Shown: positions 42,471-52,439, counted from the first letter of the stretch. The stretch: DNA of 64,000 nt from DATFTE01 sp963802575 (GCA_963802575.1 CAWDJF010000008.1:186001-250000), one strand, 5' to 3'. The notes: generated by a model from the sequence alone, not told the origin. Translations and numbers: made by a program.

Positions 42471-44723
42471 TTAATACCCACCCGTTGGAGGACGCCGGTC
42501 GATCCCCAGCTGCTTCAACTTCGATTGCAGTGTGGTCCGCTTCAGTCCCAGCCGTGCCGCAGCACCTCTCGGCCCGCCAAGCTGACCGTTGCTTTCCAGC
42601 AGCACCCGCAGGATGAGTTCGCGTTCCGCTGTTTCCAAGGTTTCGCTCATGGCACCCCTCGGAGGGGGCGTCAACTCGCTCAGCGGCGACACCAGCACGG
42701 AACCGTTCGTGAGAATCACAGAGCGCTCGACGAAATTTTCCAGTTCCCGCACGTTCCCCGGCCACCCCCACTGCATCAGCGCCTCAATCGTTTTCTTGGG
42801 AATACTCGTGATCTTCCTGTCCATCCGCTTGGCGAACTTCTTCACGAAATGTTCGACGAGCAGACGGACGTCTTCGCGCCGTTCGCGCAGCGGCGGCACG
42901 CGCACGGGAAAAACGTGCAGGCGGTAATACAGATCTCTGCGAAACTCGCCTTTCCTGACGCTCTCCTCCAAGTCGCGGTTGGTCGCGGCGATTAACCGGA
43001 AATCCACTTTCAACGTCTGCGTTCCACCCAGGCGCTCGAACTCTTGATCCTGCAAAACGCGCAGCAGCTTCGGCTGCAGGGCCAGCGGAATCTCGCCAAT
43101 CTCGTCCAAAAACAGCGTTCCCTTGTCGGCCAACTCTAGGCGGCCAAGCTTCTTGCTGACCGCTCCGGTGAAGGCGCCTTTCTCGTACCCGAACAATTCG
43201 CTTTCCAGCAGTCCGGACGGAATCGCGGCGCAGTTCATCTTGATAAACCCGTTGCCCGCGCGCTGGCTTAGGCGGTGCACCGCGCGTGCTACCAGTTCTT
43301 TTCCCGTTCCCGTCTCGCCCAGCAGGAGCACGGTCGCGTCGCTGGCTGCCACCTTCCCGACGAGCTCCATCACGTTTTTAATTGCCGTGCTCTGCCCGAC
43401 GATCTCATGGAAGCCGAGCTCGGTCTCGATTTGCTGCTCCAGGTAGAGTTTCTCTTCCGCCAGTTTCTCCTTCGCCAGCCGCAACTCCTCCACGACCTCT
43501 CGAAGGCTGGCCTCGGCCTGCTTGCGATCTGATATGTCGAGGAAAGTAACCACCGCACCGACGAGTTCGCCGGTCTTACACATTGGATAAGACCAATACT
43601 CGGCCTGGAAACTCGTTCCATCGGCGCGCCACAGCACTTCATGGGTGACGTGACTGGCCCTGCCTTCGCGGACCGCTACATAGATTTCGCAATCTTGTTT
43701 CGGATATGTGCTCCCATCCGCCCGCGTGTGATGCATGAGGTCATGCATGTTCTTTCCGAGCAGGTCTTTGGGAGCCCCGTAGCCAAGTAGACGTAGGCAT
43801 GCAGGGTTACAGAATGTGCAATCTCCCTCTAAGTCGAGGCCATAAATCGCTTCTGCGGTCGAGTTCAACAGCAACAGGTATTTTTCCTCACTGTCCTGAA
43901 GTGAGTGTTCAGTTTTTTTCAGATCGGTAATATCCACTCCTATGCCAAGCATGTGAGTGGACCCATTACGAACCATCACGCCGTGCGCATCGACCCAGCA
44001 CGTAGTTCCGTTCGGCCACACAAGTCGATACTGCTGTGCGTACTCGGCTCCGCCCGCGATCACCTTTCGGATCGCATCTTCCACTCTAGACCGGTCTTCC
44101 GGGTGAATCCTTGTAACAGCATCTTCAACCCGACCGGAAAATGTATCCCGCGTGTATCCGAACTGGCGGTAGGTCTCGTCCGACCAGATCACCATGTTGG
44201 CCACTGCGTCCCAGTCCCACAGTCCAATCCGAAGGCCAGCCTTCTGTGCCAATACCAAGCGTTCTTGCCAATCTTGAACTGCTCGCTCTGCCCGTTTCCG
44301 ATCCCTGATATCGCGTGCAACCACCTCGATCGCCGGTGCTCCGTTCCAGCAAATTGGGATCGCGACAGCTTCGATTTCCACGGACGACCCGTCACAGGCG
44401 ATCAGAACGGACTCCATTGGAGGAAACGCCGTTCCGCTCGCGTAACAATCCTGGATTCGATTCTTTATTGCTGGCAGGTCGTCAGGATTGACGATCTCGT
44501 TAATGTCCTTACCGAGGAGTTGCTCCGGTCCTGCGGCGCCCAGTAGTCGTACACAGAATGGATTCACAAAGACTATTTTGTCTTCGCTATGAACGAGAAT
44601 GGCATCAGGTAACGCTTCCACAAGTGTTCTAGATCTCTGCTCACTCTCTGCAAGCGCCTCCAGGGAGACGTTGCGATCTTTGAAAGGCGCAGTCTCTTGT
44701 CCTGAGGTGCCGACCATACTCAA
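42471..44723 (-). CDS. Sigma-54-dependent PAS-sensor transcriptional activator
   Basis: A 750-residue regulator. Three PAS/PAC units (about residues 25-140, 150-270, 275-400) and a coiled coil precede an AAA+ domain with Walker A GETGTGKELVARAVH, the sigma-54 loop GAFTGA, Walker B GTLFLDEIGEIP, and an arginine finger region. A Fis-type HTH (LGLKRTTLQSKLKQLGI) ends the protein. No receiver domain is present, so it is probably an intracellular sensor of redox, gas or ligand. Targets are unknown. Confidence 0.94.
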   Translation of the reverse strand: MSMVGTSGQETAPFKDRNVSLEALAESEQRSRTLVEALPDAILVHSEDKIVFVNPFCVRLLGAAGPEQLLGKDINEIVNPDDLPAIKNRIQDCYASGTAFPPMESVLIACDGSSVEIEAVAIPICWNGAPAIEVVARDIRDRKRAERAVQDWQERLVLAQKAGLRIGLWDWDAVANMVIWSDETYRQFGYTRDTFSGRVEDAVTRIHPEDRSRVEDAIRKVIAGGAEYAQQYRLVWPNGTTCWVDAHGVMVRNGSTHMLGIGVDITDLKKTEHSLQDSEEKYLLLLNSTAEAIYGLDLEGDCTFCNPACLRLLGYGAPKDLLGKNMHDLMHHTRADGSTYPKQDCEIYVAVREGRASHVTHEVLWRADGTSFQAEYWSYPMCKTGELVGAVVTFLDISDRKQAEASLREVVEELRLAKEKLAEEKLYLEQQIETELGFHEIVGQSTAIKNVMELVGKVAASDATVLLLGETGTGKELVARAVHRLSQRAGNGFIKMNCAAIPSGLLESELFGYEKGAFTGAVSKKLGRLELADKGTLFLDEIGEIPLALQPKLLRVLQDQEFERLGGTQTLKVDFRLIAATNRDLEESVRKGEFRRDLYYRLHVFPVRVPPLRERREDVRLLVEHFVKKFAKRMDRKITSIPKKTIEALMQWGWPGNVRELENFVERSVILTNGSVLVSPLSELTPPPRGAMSETLETAERELILRVLLESNGQLGGPRGAAARLGLKRTTLQSKLKQLGIDRRPPTGGY

Positions 44724-45756
44724 CTCCTTTGCGATGCTTCAGATTCGCGAATTTCAAAGAACGATCTGTGGCGCGCCGAATTACAAATCCCGGGCTACGT
44801 CTATCCTCAATCTCGACCTTAACGTTCGCGCTGGCTGTTTTCCGGTCAAAAGTGCACACTCTAGCCAGGCCACTCTTATGGTCTCCTGCACCAGGAGAGC
44901 TCTTTTGGCAGCCAAGCGGCACACAACAGCTGGTAGTGTCTGAAAAGTGCGTTGCATTTCAGACACTACCCAACAGCTCTGACGCGTAGCCTTTACAGCC
45001 GATTCATAATAAGTAGGAAACCAGAGATGTGGCATCCTCACACCTTGGAGATTGCCCCTGAGTGACGGGCTAACCGGAAGAAACCTGCTTTGAACGGGAA
45101 CCCGGTTTCGTGCGCACGGGATGGGGACGGTTTACGTAACCAGGCGTTTACACGTTTTGACCGCATGATGAGTGAAATGGCGATATTACGCCAGTTGAGA
45201 CGATTGCCCAAGTGGGTTGCCTCGGATGAGTTCATGTTTGCTGACGATCCGGGAGTTAATGGCGGTACGGGCGTTCCGGCACCAGTCGTCCACGCAGCTC
45301 CTAGCCATATTCGCGACGGGTAGCTGCCATGACTTGCGGTCCGTCAACAAATGACTTGTGCAGACCGAGGCAAGAATTGTGCTAGCTCAAGGCTTCAATT
45401 GGCGAGCACTAGAGAGAAGTTTGCTACGAACTTGGTTAGCAGTGCGAAACCCTCGAATGAAGCATCTCGTCGATCTTCCTCATCAGGTCTATTCGAGATT
45501 GTGGACGAGAGTTTGGCCGGCAAAAACTCCCGCCACGGATGGCTGTTGAACCCTCGCCGTCAAGAAGATGTGTAATTGCCGGTCGCGGACGATCCACCTG
45601 AACTGATCAGCCAATCGAATGTTCAGTCGATCGTCGAAAATCCGGTCCGTGTCAGTTTTAGCTCACCTACCTCTAAAGTCTTATAAGCCTTTCACTCTCA
45701 CGAAGAATTGTTATCACTAGCGGCCCTGCGTACGATGTTTCCTGGAGACAGATTCG
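44724..45756. other. 1-kb gap without a convincing gene
   Basis: Several short open frames occur but none shows recognisable coding character. The notable element is the palindrome at 44932-44970. Near 45705 lies GAATTGTTATCACTAGCGGC, an upstream sequence loosely similar to those before other stress genes. Confidence 0.5.
44932..44970. repeat. 14-bp perfect inverted repeat with 11-nt loop
   Basis: GGTAGTGTCTGAAA and its exact complement TTTCAGACACTACC flank AGTGCGTTGCA. No gene ends here, so it is not an obvious terminator; it could be a decayed transposon end pair or a protein-binding site. Confidence 0.75.
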
Positions 45757-46878
45757 ATGTGCCAGGGGTCTATGCGATTAAAACAAACCTGCCAATTCGC
45801 AATCGTGTTCTTTCTAATGCCGGTGGTTTTCGCAACGATAGCTCAAAGTGCGAGCAAGAAGGAAAATCAGCCGAAAAGCGGGGGACAAGTCCAGATTCCT
45901 AGTCGTCCGACTTCTCCTTTGTTCAGCAGCAAACAAGGCAGGCAGAAAACTGAGATCCATTTAGATCCTGCGACTGGCGTGGTCACGCTGAAGCTGTTGG
46001 TGCAAGATCCGAACGGATATTTCATTCCTAATCTTCGGCGCGACAATTTTGTTGTTTATGAAAACGGAGTCAGGCAGCAGAACGCGACGGTCGACATCGA
46101 GCACGCGCCCGTGACCTTTGCGGTACTGATGGAATTCGGGGGGCGGGCTCCAGGATTGAACCGCCAAATGGGCGACGAGGTGTCCAGGGCGGCGCAGCAG
46201 TTGCTCGACGAACTCGCCCCCGAAGACAAAGTAACGTTCTGGAAATATAGCGACCAGGTTCAAAAGGTTGCCGACGCGAGCCAAAGCCGCGACGCCGTCA
46301 AGAATGAACTGATCACGATGGGGACTCCGGCAGTCTCCGAGACGAACCTATACGACGCGATCATAACTACGATAGCGGAAATGCGGCCAGTGAGCGGTCG
46401 AAAGGCAATCGTTCTGATCTCTTCGGGTATCGACACTTTCAGCAAAGCTCACTATGAGGACGCGCGGAAAGCCGCCGAGGAATCCGATGCGCCAATCTAC
46501 GTTATCAGCCTGACTCAAGTACTTCGCCAGATTATGCAGATGCAGGATCGACCGCTCGCAAATGTCGATTGGGGCAAGCTGGAGCACCAGCTTCAGGAGA
46601 TTGCTCGGGTATGCGGTGGACGTGCTTACACTCCGTCGAACACAGTCCAGTTGTCTCCGGTTTACGACGACGTGATGGAGAATCTCAAGGTTCGATATGT
46701 GATCACGTACAAGTCGTCCAACAATGTCGATGCGAATGCCCCGCGGTCGGTTCGCGTTGAGCTAGTGGATTCACAAAGCGGGGGCCCGCTTGCCATTCGG
46801 GACGCCAACGGCCGAACTGTTCGTGCCAGCGTGATTCTCCAGGAAAATTATGTGCCGAGCGCGGCGACCGGGCACTAA
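45757..46878 (+). CDS. Exported VWFA-related-domain protein (acidobacterial type)
   Basis: A 373-residue protein with a signal peptide (about residues 7-32). Residues about 60-300 form the VWFA-related domain: VTLKLLVQDPNGYFIPNLRR, DNFVVYENGVRQ and FAVLMEFGGRAPG replace the canonical DxSxS MIDAS with a weak version, and KAIVLISSGIDTFS follows. Such proteins are numerous in Acidobacteria and of unknown role. ATG 45757 or 45772 are possible; both have nearby GGAG or AGGGG. Confidence 0.82.
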   Translation: MCQGSMRLKQTCQFAIVFFLMPVVFATIAQSASKKENQPKSGGQVQIPSRPTSPLFSSKQGRQKTEIHLDPATGVVTLKLLVQDPNGYFIPNLRRDNFVVYENGVRQQNATVDIEHAPVTFAVLMEFGGRAPGLNRQMGDEVSRAAQQLLDELAPEDKVTFWKYSDQVQKVADASQSRDAVKNELITMGTPAVSETNLYDAIITTIAEMRPVSGRKAIVLISSGIDTFSKAHYEDARKAAEESDAPIYVISLTQVLRQIMQMQDRPLANVDWGKLEHQLQEIARVCGGRAYTPSNTVQLSPVYDDVMENLKVRYVITYKSSNNVDANAPRSVRVELVDSQSGGPLAIRDANGRTVRASVILQENYVPSAATGH

Positions 46879-47099
46879 AACCAGTGTCAAGAGTGATGTG
46901 GCAGCTGTGCCCGGCGAGATCGATCTCCTTTACTTGTTCTGGTGCGCTGTCGAATGTCGCAATCGAGGCAACACCGATGCGGTTTGGGAATTGTTGGGAG
47001 CGTTGACGTCCTCTGATGCGGCAACCCAAACCGTAGCTCGCGTTCTCCTGAATAGTTGCTAAAATCGGAATAGTTACTCAGCGATCTCCGCCGGCGCGG

Positions 47100-47440
47100 C
47101 CAGGACGGGTACCCATGCGATCCACCGCAGGTCGCGCTCTCAGTCCTGATTGCAGTATCCGCATCCGAGGCTGCTCTCGATCTCGCCGGACGGGTCACAG
47201 CGGCGAGCGGTCGCACACGGCTGGCCTGGCTGATCGGCAGAAGCACCGCGATGGGCATTGGCATCTGGGCGATGCACTATATGTCGGGATCGTGGCATTC
47301 CGCTTGCCCATTCCAGACGATACAATTGGCCGAGAGTTGGTTATGTCGCTGCTGTCAGGACCGAGGACCGCCGCCTGAAGTTTGCTATCAGCCTCTGTCG
47401 CCATATTTGTCAATACACACGCAGAAGTCGTCACATCGAC
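47100..47440 (+). pseudogene. MHYT-domain protein remnant
   Basis: Piecewise coding reads DPPQVALSVLIAVSASEAAL then DLAGRV and AWLIGRSTAMGIGIWAMHY, matching the MHYT sensor repeat; two surplus bases (ACTATATGTC near 47279) move the rest, VGIVAFRLPIPDDTI, to another frame, and a third frame holds ASVAIFVNTHAEV. No signalling output domain follows. The 3' end is overlapped by the convergent DUF4136 gene. Confidence 0.6.
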
Positions 47441-47949
47441 GGGGGGAAATGGGCAAACATCTTCTCCACCGATTTTTCGAGATCCTTCATGGCTTTGTCT
47501 GGCTTGTCGGGAAGGGTGTCGCTTGCTGAGCCTCGCCAAATCAATTTCTTGCTTGTGGTGTCGAACATGTCGATGACCAGGGTCCCAACCACGTAGTTGT
47601 CAACGTAGGTCGTCGCCTCGCCGAATCCACGCCAGCGCCATCCAGGAAACCCATCGTAAAACGTTCGCAGTAACCGTCTTTTGTGGGTAGTGCCGATTGC
47701 CATAATCGTTACATCTCCGTCGGCCGGGACCTCGGTCCATCCTTTCTTTGCCAGTTCTCTGTCTACCGCCTCCCGAATGCGATCGTCCCAGAGGGGGTTC
47801 TGTGTCTCGACCTTGCCCCACGAGTATGTCTTGTATTGCGAGAAATTTGCGTGGTGGTCGTAGTCGGTCCTGACTTCGCGAGAAAATGACGGAAGCGTGA
47901 TGGCTAGCAGGACGGCGACAAACAACAGAAAACGGACTTGAACTTTCAT
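47431..47949 (-). CDS. Exported DUF4136 protein
   Basis: A 172-residue protein with a signal peptide (MKVQVRFLLFVAVLLAITLP). DUF4136 features are the N-terminal TDYDHHANFSQYKTYSWGKV, VDRELAKKGW, and TLVIDMFDTTSKKLIWRGSA. Most family members are lipoproteins; this one lacks a lipobox Cys, so it is probably periplasmic. AAAGGAGACAAT precedes the ATG. Confidence 0.87.
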   Translation of the reverse strand: MKVQVRFLLFVAVLLAITLPSFSREVRTDYDHHANFSQYKTYSWGKVETQNPLWDDRIREAVDRELAKKGWTEVPADGDVTIMAIGTTHKRRLLRTFYDGFPGWRWRGFGEATTYVDNYVVGTLVIDMFDTTSKKLIWRGSASDTLPDKPDKAMKDLEKSVEKMFAHFPPSM

Positions 47950-48371
47950 ATTGTCTCCTTTAGCGATCGCTCTGGCAGAGGATGTTAGCGATCAGGCGTG
48001 GTGGTGCCAATTCCTCGGGAGGACGAACGGGGATTGCGTAACAACGCTAAGAGTCGAGTCAATCCGGCGTTAGAGATTTCTATAAGACTGTAGCGGTAGT
48101 AGCGGTTCGCATCTGCGGATTACCTGAAGACCTTCTCGCTTGCCAGTGATTCCTTACAGCCAAAGTCCTACAGAGCCTTCGGACGAGCGGAGTAAGAGCC
48201 TCTACATGTCCTCTCCGATGTCCGGTTCCGCCTCCTGACGAATTGTTTAAGGATCGCTCCGTCACTACCATCGCGAATGAAAAGAAGCACTTGTGCGGCG
48301 CCAAAGGCGCTGAAGAGACACGAGGCAAGACTTTCGAAACTGCGGATAAACAGACGTAAAGGAGAACCAGC
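47950..48371. other. 420-bp divergent intergenic region
   Basis: No gene or strong repeat is visible. GAATTGTTTAAGGATCGCTC at 48240 loosely resembles elements upstream of the FecR and dnaK genes. Confidence 0.4.
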
Positions 48372-49037
48372 ATGGCAACCGCAACACTCATACACACGGA
48401 TGAAGAAATTCAGAAAGACGTGCTCGCTGAACTGAAGTGGGATGCTCAGGTCCAGCCCAACGAGATTGGTGTTTCCGTCAAGGACGGAGTAGTTACGCTC
48501 ACCGGATGGGTGGATTCATATCTTAAGAAATGGTCTGCCGAGGACGCCGCACACCGGGTCGCGGGCGTAAAGGCTGTGGCCAACGACATTGAAGTGAAAC
48601 TGTTCAACGAGCGCACGGACGCGGACATTGCCGCGGCTGCGATCCGGGCGCTGCAATGGGATGCCTCGGTGCCGGCGGACAAAATTAAGCTCACGGTTTC
48701 CAAGGGTTGGGTCACGCTGAAGGGTGAGGTGAATTGGAACTTCGAGAGACAGGATGCCGAACGCGTGGTGAGACGTCTGGCCGGCGTGACGGGAGTCAGC
48801 AATCTCATTACGGTGAAGCCGAGCACAACGCCGTCAGAACTGAAAAAGAGGATCGAGGATGCGCTGGTGCGTAACGCCAAGGTCGATGCCAACAAGATCA
48901 CCGTTGAGGTCCAGGGCAGCAAGGCCATTCTGAAGGGAACTGTGCGCGCGTGGGTTGAGAAAGAGGAAGCGGAGCGAGTGGCGTGGTTGGCACCGGGAGT
49001 TACCTCGGTGGAAAACCGGATTACGGTTGAGATTTAG
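48372..49037 (+). CDS. Triple BON-domain protein
   Basis: A 221-residue protein of three BON repeats (about residues 10-75, 85-150 and 155-221), each with the GWVTLKG-type strand and V.NL/VENRI ending (for example SVKDGVVTLTGWVDSY and VEVQGSKAILKGTVRAW). There is no signal peptide, so it is cytoplasmic or exported otherwise. BON domains bind membranes or osmotic-shock partners (OsmY). The gene leads a run of stress-type genes. AAAGGAGAACCAGC precedes the ATG. Confidence 0.92.
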   Translation: MATATLIHTDEEIQKDVLAELKWDAQVQPNEIGVSVKDGVVTLTGWVDSYLKKWSAEDAAHRVAGVKAVANDIEVKLFNERTDADIAAAAIRALQWDASVPADKIKLTVSKGWVTLKGEVNWNFERQDAERVVRRLAGVTGVSNLITVKPSTTPSELKKRIEDALVRNAKVDANKITVEVQGSKAILKGTVRAWVEKEEAERVAWLAPGVTSVENRITVEI

Positions 49038-49118
49038 CGAGGTTGAGACTTAGCGAATTTGGATCGGGGGTTCGGGGCGGAGACCGGTCCGCCCCAGTTG
49101 TGATCGAGTTCAGGAGCC

Positions 49119-49811
49119 ATGATGAAAAAACTGATACCACTCGTCGCGATGCTTGCCCTTACGGGAGCCTCATGGGCGCGTGAGGCTAATACGAAAGTCG
49201 AAGAGCGTTCGCAGAATGCTGCTGAGGTTTTGCAGGAGGTCATGAACGCGCCTGACAAGGGCATTCCGCTGGAAGTTGTTGAACACGCCAAGTGCATTGC
49301 CGTGATTCCTCACCAGATCAAAGCGGGGTTCGTAGTGGCCGCGAAGTTCGGAAAAGGGGTAGCGACCTGCCGTACAGAAAGAGGATGGAGCGCGCCGGCT
49401 TTCTTCACGATTACAGGCGGCGGATGGGGCGCTCAGATCGGGATTGCGAGCATCGACAACGTCCTCATGATCATGAACCAGCGCGGGATGGATCATTTGC
49501 TCTCGGCAAAATTCCAAATTGGCGCGGACGCGTCCGCCGCCGCGGGTCCGGTGGGACGACATGCCGCTGCGGGAACCGATTGGAAGATGGAGACCGAAAT
49601 TCTGAGTTATGCACGAGCCAGGGGTGTCTTCGCCGGTGTGTCGCTCGATGGAGCGGTCGTGCGGCCCGATCAGGAAGCCACAAAAATCGTGTACGGCAAG
49701 TTGCTTCCGCCCCGAGAAATCCTGACTGGGAAAGTTCAACCTCCTGAAACTGTCCGCTCGTTTCTGGCCGCGGTGCAGGAAGTGGAGGAGAAAGCAAAGA
49801 AAGAGTCTTGA
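49119..49811 (+). CDS. Exported SYLF-domain lipid-binding protein
   Basis: A 230-residue protein with a signal peptide (MMKKLIPLVAMLALTGASWA). The SYLF (Ysc84/DUF500) domain includes GIPLEVVEHAKCIAVIPHQI, then FGKGVATCR, WSAPAFFTITGGGWGAQIG and ILSYARARGVFAGVSLDGAV. SYLF proteins bind phosphoinositide-like or anionic lipids. It follows the BON gene by about 80 bp and the next gene by 35 bp. Confidence 0.92.
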   Translation: MMKKLIPLVAMLALTGASWAREANTKVEERSQNAAEVLQEVMNAPDKGIPLEVVEHAKCIAVIPHQIKAGFVVAAKFGKGVATCRTERGWSAPAFFTITGGGWGAQIGIASIDNVLMIMNQRGMDHLLSAKFQIGADASAAAGPVGRHAAAGTDWKMETEILSYARARGVFAGVSLDGAVVRPDQEATKIVYGKLLPPREILTGKVQPPETVRSFLAAVQEVEEKAKKES

Positions 49812-49846
49812 GACGTTCAGATCGCAAAAGACAAGGAGATCAACAC

Positions 49847-50404
49847 ATGCAAACTTTGCGCAAAATGACGGCTGAATTGATGGCAGGGATCCTGATTGTA
49901 TCGATGCTTTTCCTGTTTTCAATGCCACTATCGGCACAACAGCAGGAAAACCCCGAGGTTACCAAACTTCTTGCGGACGCTCGCGACAAAGCAGCGGAAC
50001 TGAGCCGCGATGCGGACGAGATGGAAGCTCTGATTCGCACGGATGTGAGCTGGCAAACTCATGCCACCATGTTGGAATCAGTGAAAGAACACGTAAACCA
50101 GCTGGGTCGCATCGCAACCCAACTCGAGCAAAAGCGCGACTCTGCGTCGCCGTGGCAGCAGCAGGCAATCGATCGTATGCTGCCGGTTCTGAAAGAGCTA
50201 GCCGCCAATACAACCGCGGCCATCAACCATCTCAACGAGAACAAGGGCCGTCCGCTTACGACCTCATCGTACCCACAGTATTTGAAGGAGAATGCGGAGG
50301 CGGCCCACAATCTGTCGGACATGATTTCGTCATTTGTAAAGTATGGAGATTCCAGAGCGAAAGTGGAGAAGCTGGAACAAAAGCTCGAGATTGCCAGTCG
50401 ATAA
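49847..50404 (+). CDS. Exported helical protein of unknown function
   Basis: A 185-residue protein with a signal peptide ending at SMPLSAQQQ. The mature part is almost wholly helical (EVTKLLADARDKAAELSRDA; LKELAANTTAAINHLNENKG). No family is named with confidence; similar sequences sit beside SYLF/BON genes in Acidobacteria (inference). AAGGAGATCAACAC fixes the ATG. A strong terminator follows. Confidence 0.75.
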   Translation: MQTLRKMTAELMAGILIVSMLFLFSMPLSAQQQENPEVTKLLADARDKAAELSRDADEMEALIRTDVSWQTHATMLESVKEHVNQLGRIATQLEQKRDSASPWQQQAIDRMLPVLKELAANTTAAINHLNENKGRPLTTSSYPQYLKENAEAAHNLSDMISSFVKYGDSRAKVEKLEQKLEIASR

Positions 50405-50437
50405 CATGCCGCGATGATCCTCCTGTGCCCGCAGGGC

Positions 50438-50473
50438 CGGTTCGGCTTTCCCGACAGGCCGAACCGATTTTCT
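50438..50473 (+). terminator. Rho-independent terminator of the BON-SYLF-helical operon
   Basis: CGGTTCGGC pairs with GCCGAACCG across an 11-nt loop and is followed by ATTTTCTT. Confidence 0.85.
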
Positions 50474-50560
50474 TCAGGCGCAGGGCCAAGGTGAAAGTAG
50501 GACCGCGACCGAGAACTGAGGAATTCGAACACCCGGAAGAAGAATAGGAGAAGCGTTGCT

Positions 50561-51544
50561 ATGAAAGATGTGATCAATGTTTTGCTGTCGCCGGCGATCG
50601 CGATCCTGCTCGCCTTGTGCTTAACGTTGGCTTCTTGCAGTTCAGCCAAAAACTCCAGCGACAATTCGACGGTTAACGCGGCGACGCAGACTCAAAACCA
50701 GACGCAGTCTCCGCCTGACCTGCAGAAACAACGGCAAGAGGCCGAGCAGCAGGCGCGACCTGAGATCGAACAAGAGCGCAAGCAAGCAGAGGAGGAGGCT
50801 GCAAAGAATCTGGATCAGGAAGCCCTGACTGCCATCGTGGAAACTCAGAAAGCGATCGATGCCATCGCTGCAAATAAGAATGAGCAAGCCTTGGCGGCGA
50901 TCGAGCGGGGCACCGGCAAGATCAACATCTTGCTGGCTCGCAATCCGGCCACGGCGCTCATCCCCGTCAGCCTTGAGGTCGAAGTCATTGACGCGGCGCC
51001 ACACGATAGCAAGGCCATTGCGGAGATTGCGAAAAATGCATCGCAGGCGGTGGATGACAAGAACTACCCAGCTGCGCGCGTGTTGCTCTACGCTTTGACT
51101 AGCGAGATTCGAGTGCGCACCTACAACCTCCCGCTGGCGACGTATCCCGCTGCTTTGCAGGAGGCTGCACATCTGCTCGACCAGAAGAAACCCCAGGAGG
51201 CCAGCAATGTGTTACTCACCGCGCTCGACACTTTGATGGTCGTGGATCGTGGCACTCCACTGCCGCTTGTTCTGGCGCGCCAAGCGATTGAGCAAGCCAA
51301 GGCAAAGGATCAGAGCGACAAGACCATGGCACAAGCGCTGGTCAAAACAGCGAAAAAGGAAACTGAGCGAGCCAAAGAACTCGGCTACGCCGGCCGGGAT
51401 CCGGAATACGCAGCCTTGAACACCGACATCTCGAACCTTGAAAAAGAGCTTAAGGGAAATGAAGATGCAACCTCCGTCTTCGCTAAGCTCGAGGATCGAT
51501 TGTCGGCGTTCCTGAAGCGGCAGTCGCAGCAAGAGCGGCGCTGA
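50561..51544 (+). CDS. YfdX-family lipoprotein
   Basis: A 327-residue protein. The lipobox TLASC places the lipid Cys near residue 26, followed by a long Gln/Glu-rich linker or coiled coil. The YfdX domain (about 85-300) shows AIVETQKAIDAIAANKNEQA, KINILLARNPATALIPV and VLLYALTSEIRVRTYNLPL. YfdX proteins respond to acid stress and host antibiotics in enterics; function here is inferred from the stress cluster. Confidence 0.88.
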   Translation: MKDVINVLLSPAIAILLALCLTLASCSSAKNSSDNSTVNAATQTQNQTQSPPDLQKQRQEAEQQARPEIEQERKQAEEEAAKNLDQEALTAIVETQKAIDAIAANKNEQALAAIERGTGKINILLARNPATALIPVSLEVEVIDAAPHDSKAIAEIAKNASQAVDDKNYPAARVLLYALTSEIRVRTYNLPLATYPAALQEAAHLLDQKKPQEASNVLLTALDTLMVVDRGTPLPLVLARQAIEQAKAKDQSDKTMAQALVKTAKKETERAKELGYAGRDPEYAALNTDISNLEKELKGNEDATSVFAKLEDRLSAFLKRQSQQERR

Positions 51545-51580
51545 GGACTACCGTGCGGGCGCGAAGCATCAAACCCGCAG

Positions 51581-51620
51581 GCCGGACTAGGCTTCGATAG
51601 CCAGCCCGGCTTTTTTGTTT
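51581..51620 (+). terminator. Terminator after the YfdX gene
   Basis: GCCGG...CCGGC with an inner GGCT/AGCC stem, followed by TTTTTTGTTTT. The stem is short but the U-tract is good. It lies between convergent genes. Confidence 0.65.
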
Positions 51621-51651
51621 TCCGGGTTGGTGGAGTTCTCGCGGCTGGTAC

Positions 51652-52182
51652 TCAGGAATCCTTCGCAAGGGCAGCAGGGTAGCGCCGCAAAAGCGTAATC
51701 GACAATACCAGGACCAGAACGAGGAGACTCAGCAAACCAAGTTCAATCATGGAAGCGCGGAAAACTTGCGTGCTATCGCTCGTCCATACCAACTCCTTGC
51801 CGAGAGTGGCCATCTCCAGGCTGATTACGAGAATGCGTCGAATCGAGGCGATCAGGCCGACGACGAGGAATGGCTCTGTGACCAGAACGTGCGAGCGAAT
51901 GGAGATGCGAACGGTATGCAGAATCTCGGCGAGCATCAGCACGATGAGTAGTTCGTTCAGGACCCGCAGTGTCTGCGTTGCCACCGTCCAGTGAATCACG
52001 CTATCGAGGAGCAGCTTGCATGCACTGGCGAGGGCAGCGAGGATCGTCAGCGAAAGCAACACGGCCAGCGCGGAATAAATTGCCATCTCGGCAACGCTAA
52101 GCGAATGGTCAAAGCGCCGACGCACGGTGCTTTCTTCCATGACATCAACCTCCGCGCCAGAGTCGCTGGTGTGACGGTCCAC
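51652..52182 (-). CDS. PsiE-family membrane protein
   Basis: A 176-residue protein with four transmembrane segments and the PsiE pattern: LNELLIVLMLAEILHTVRIS then SHVLVTEPFLVVGLIASIRR. PsiE is phosphate-starvation inducible in E. coli; its activity is unknown. A 5'-truncated relative lies at 42305. The long N-terminus is acidic (SGAEVDVMEEST). Confidence 0.85.
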   Translation of the reverse strand: MDRHTSDSGAEVDVMEESTVRRRFDHSLSVAEMAIYSALAVLLSLTILAALASACKLLLDSVIHWTVATQTLRVLNELLIVLMLAEILHTVRISIRSHVLVTEPFLVVGLIASIRRILVISLEMATLGKELVWTSDSTQVFRASMIELGLLSLLVLVLVLSITLLRRYPAALAKDS

Positions 52183-52379
52183 TTCTTGACCGGAATCGTA
52201 TTTATTGCCGAGAAAGGCCCATCGTCGGCGATGGAGCAGCAGCTGTCAATCAGAAAAACTGGTTTGATCGGATGCTCTGCGATGGAAGGCTCGGTACTCC
52301 CAAAGTCGTACAGGTTCCTGTTACCCGGGCTGGAACAATGTCTAAGCCGCATTTCTGAATTCATAGTCGCTCCCTCGTT

Positions 52380-52416
52380 CAATTGTTATTCAAGGGCTCG
52401 GACGGTTAGCCTCAGC
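52380..52416 (+). promoter_or_regulatory. Upstream element shared with dnaK
   Basis: CAATTGTTATTCAAGGGCTC then GGACGGTTAGCCTCAGC. The same layout occurs at 54852-54886 before dnaK, with AATTGTT, GAGGGC and GGACCGTTAGCCTCGGC at nearly the same spacing. It may be an alternative-sigma promoter or operator; the regulator is unknown. Confidence 0.5.
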
Positions 52417-52439
52417 CTTGAGATGGCCAGGAGCTTTCG

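Noticed and set aside
45090..45323. Small plus-strand ORF of 77 codons
   Set aside because: No ribosome-binding site, no recognisable composition; probably chance.
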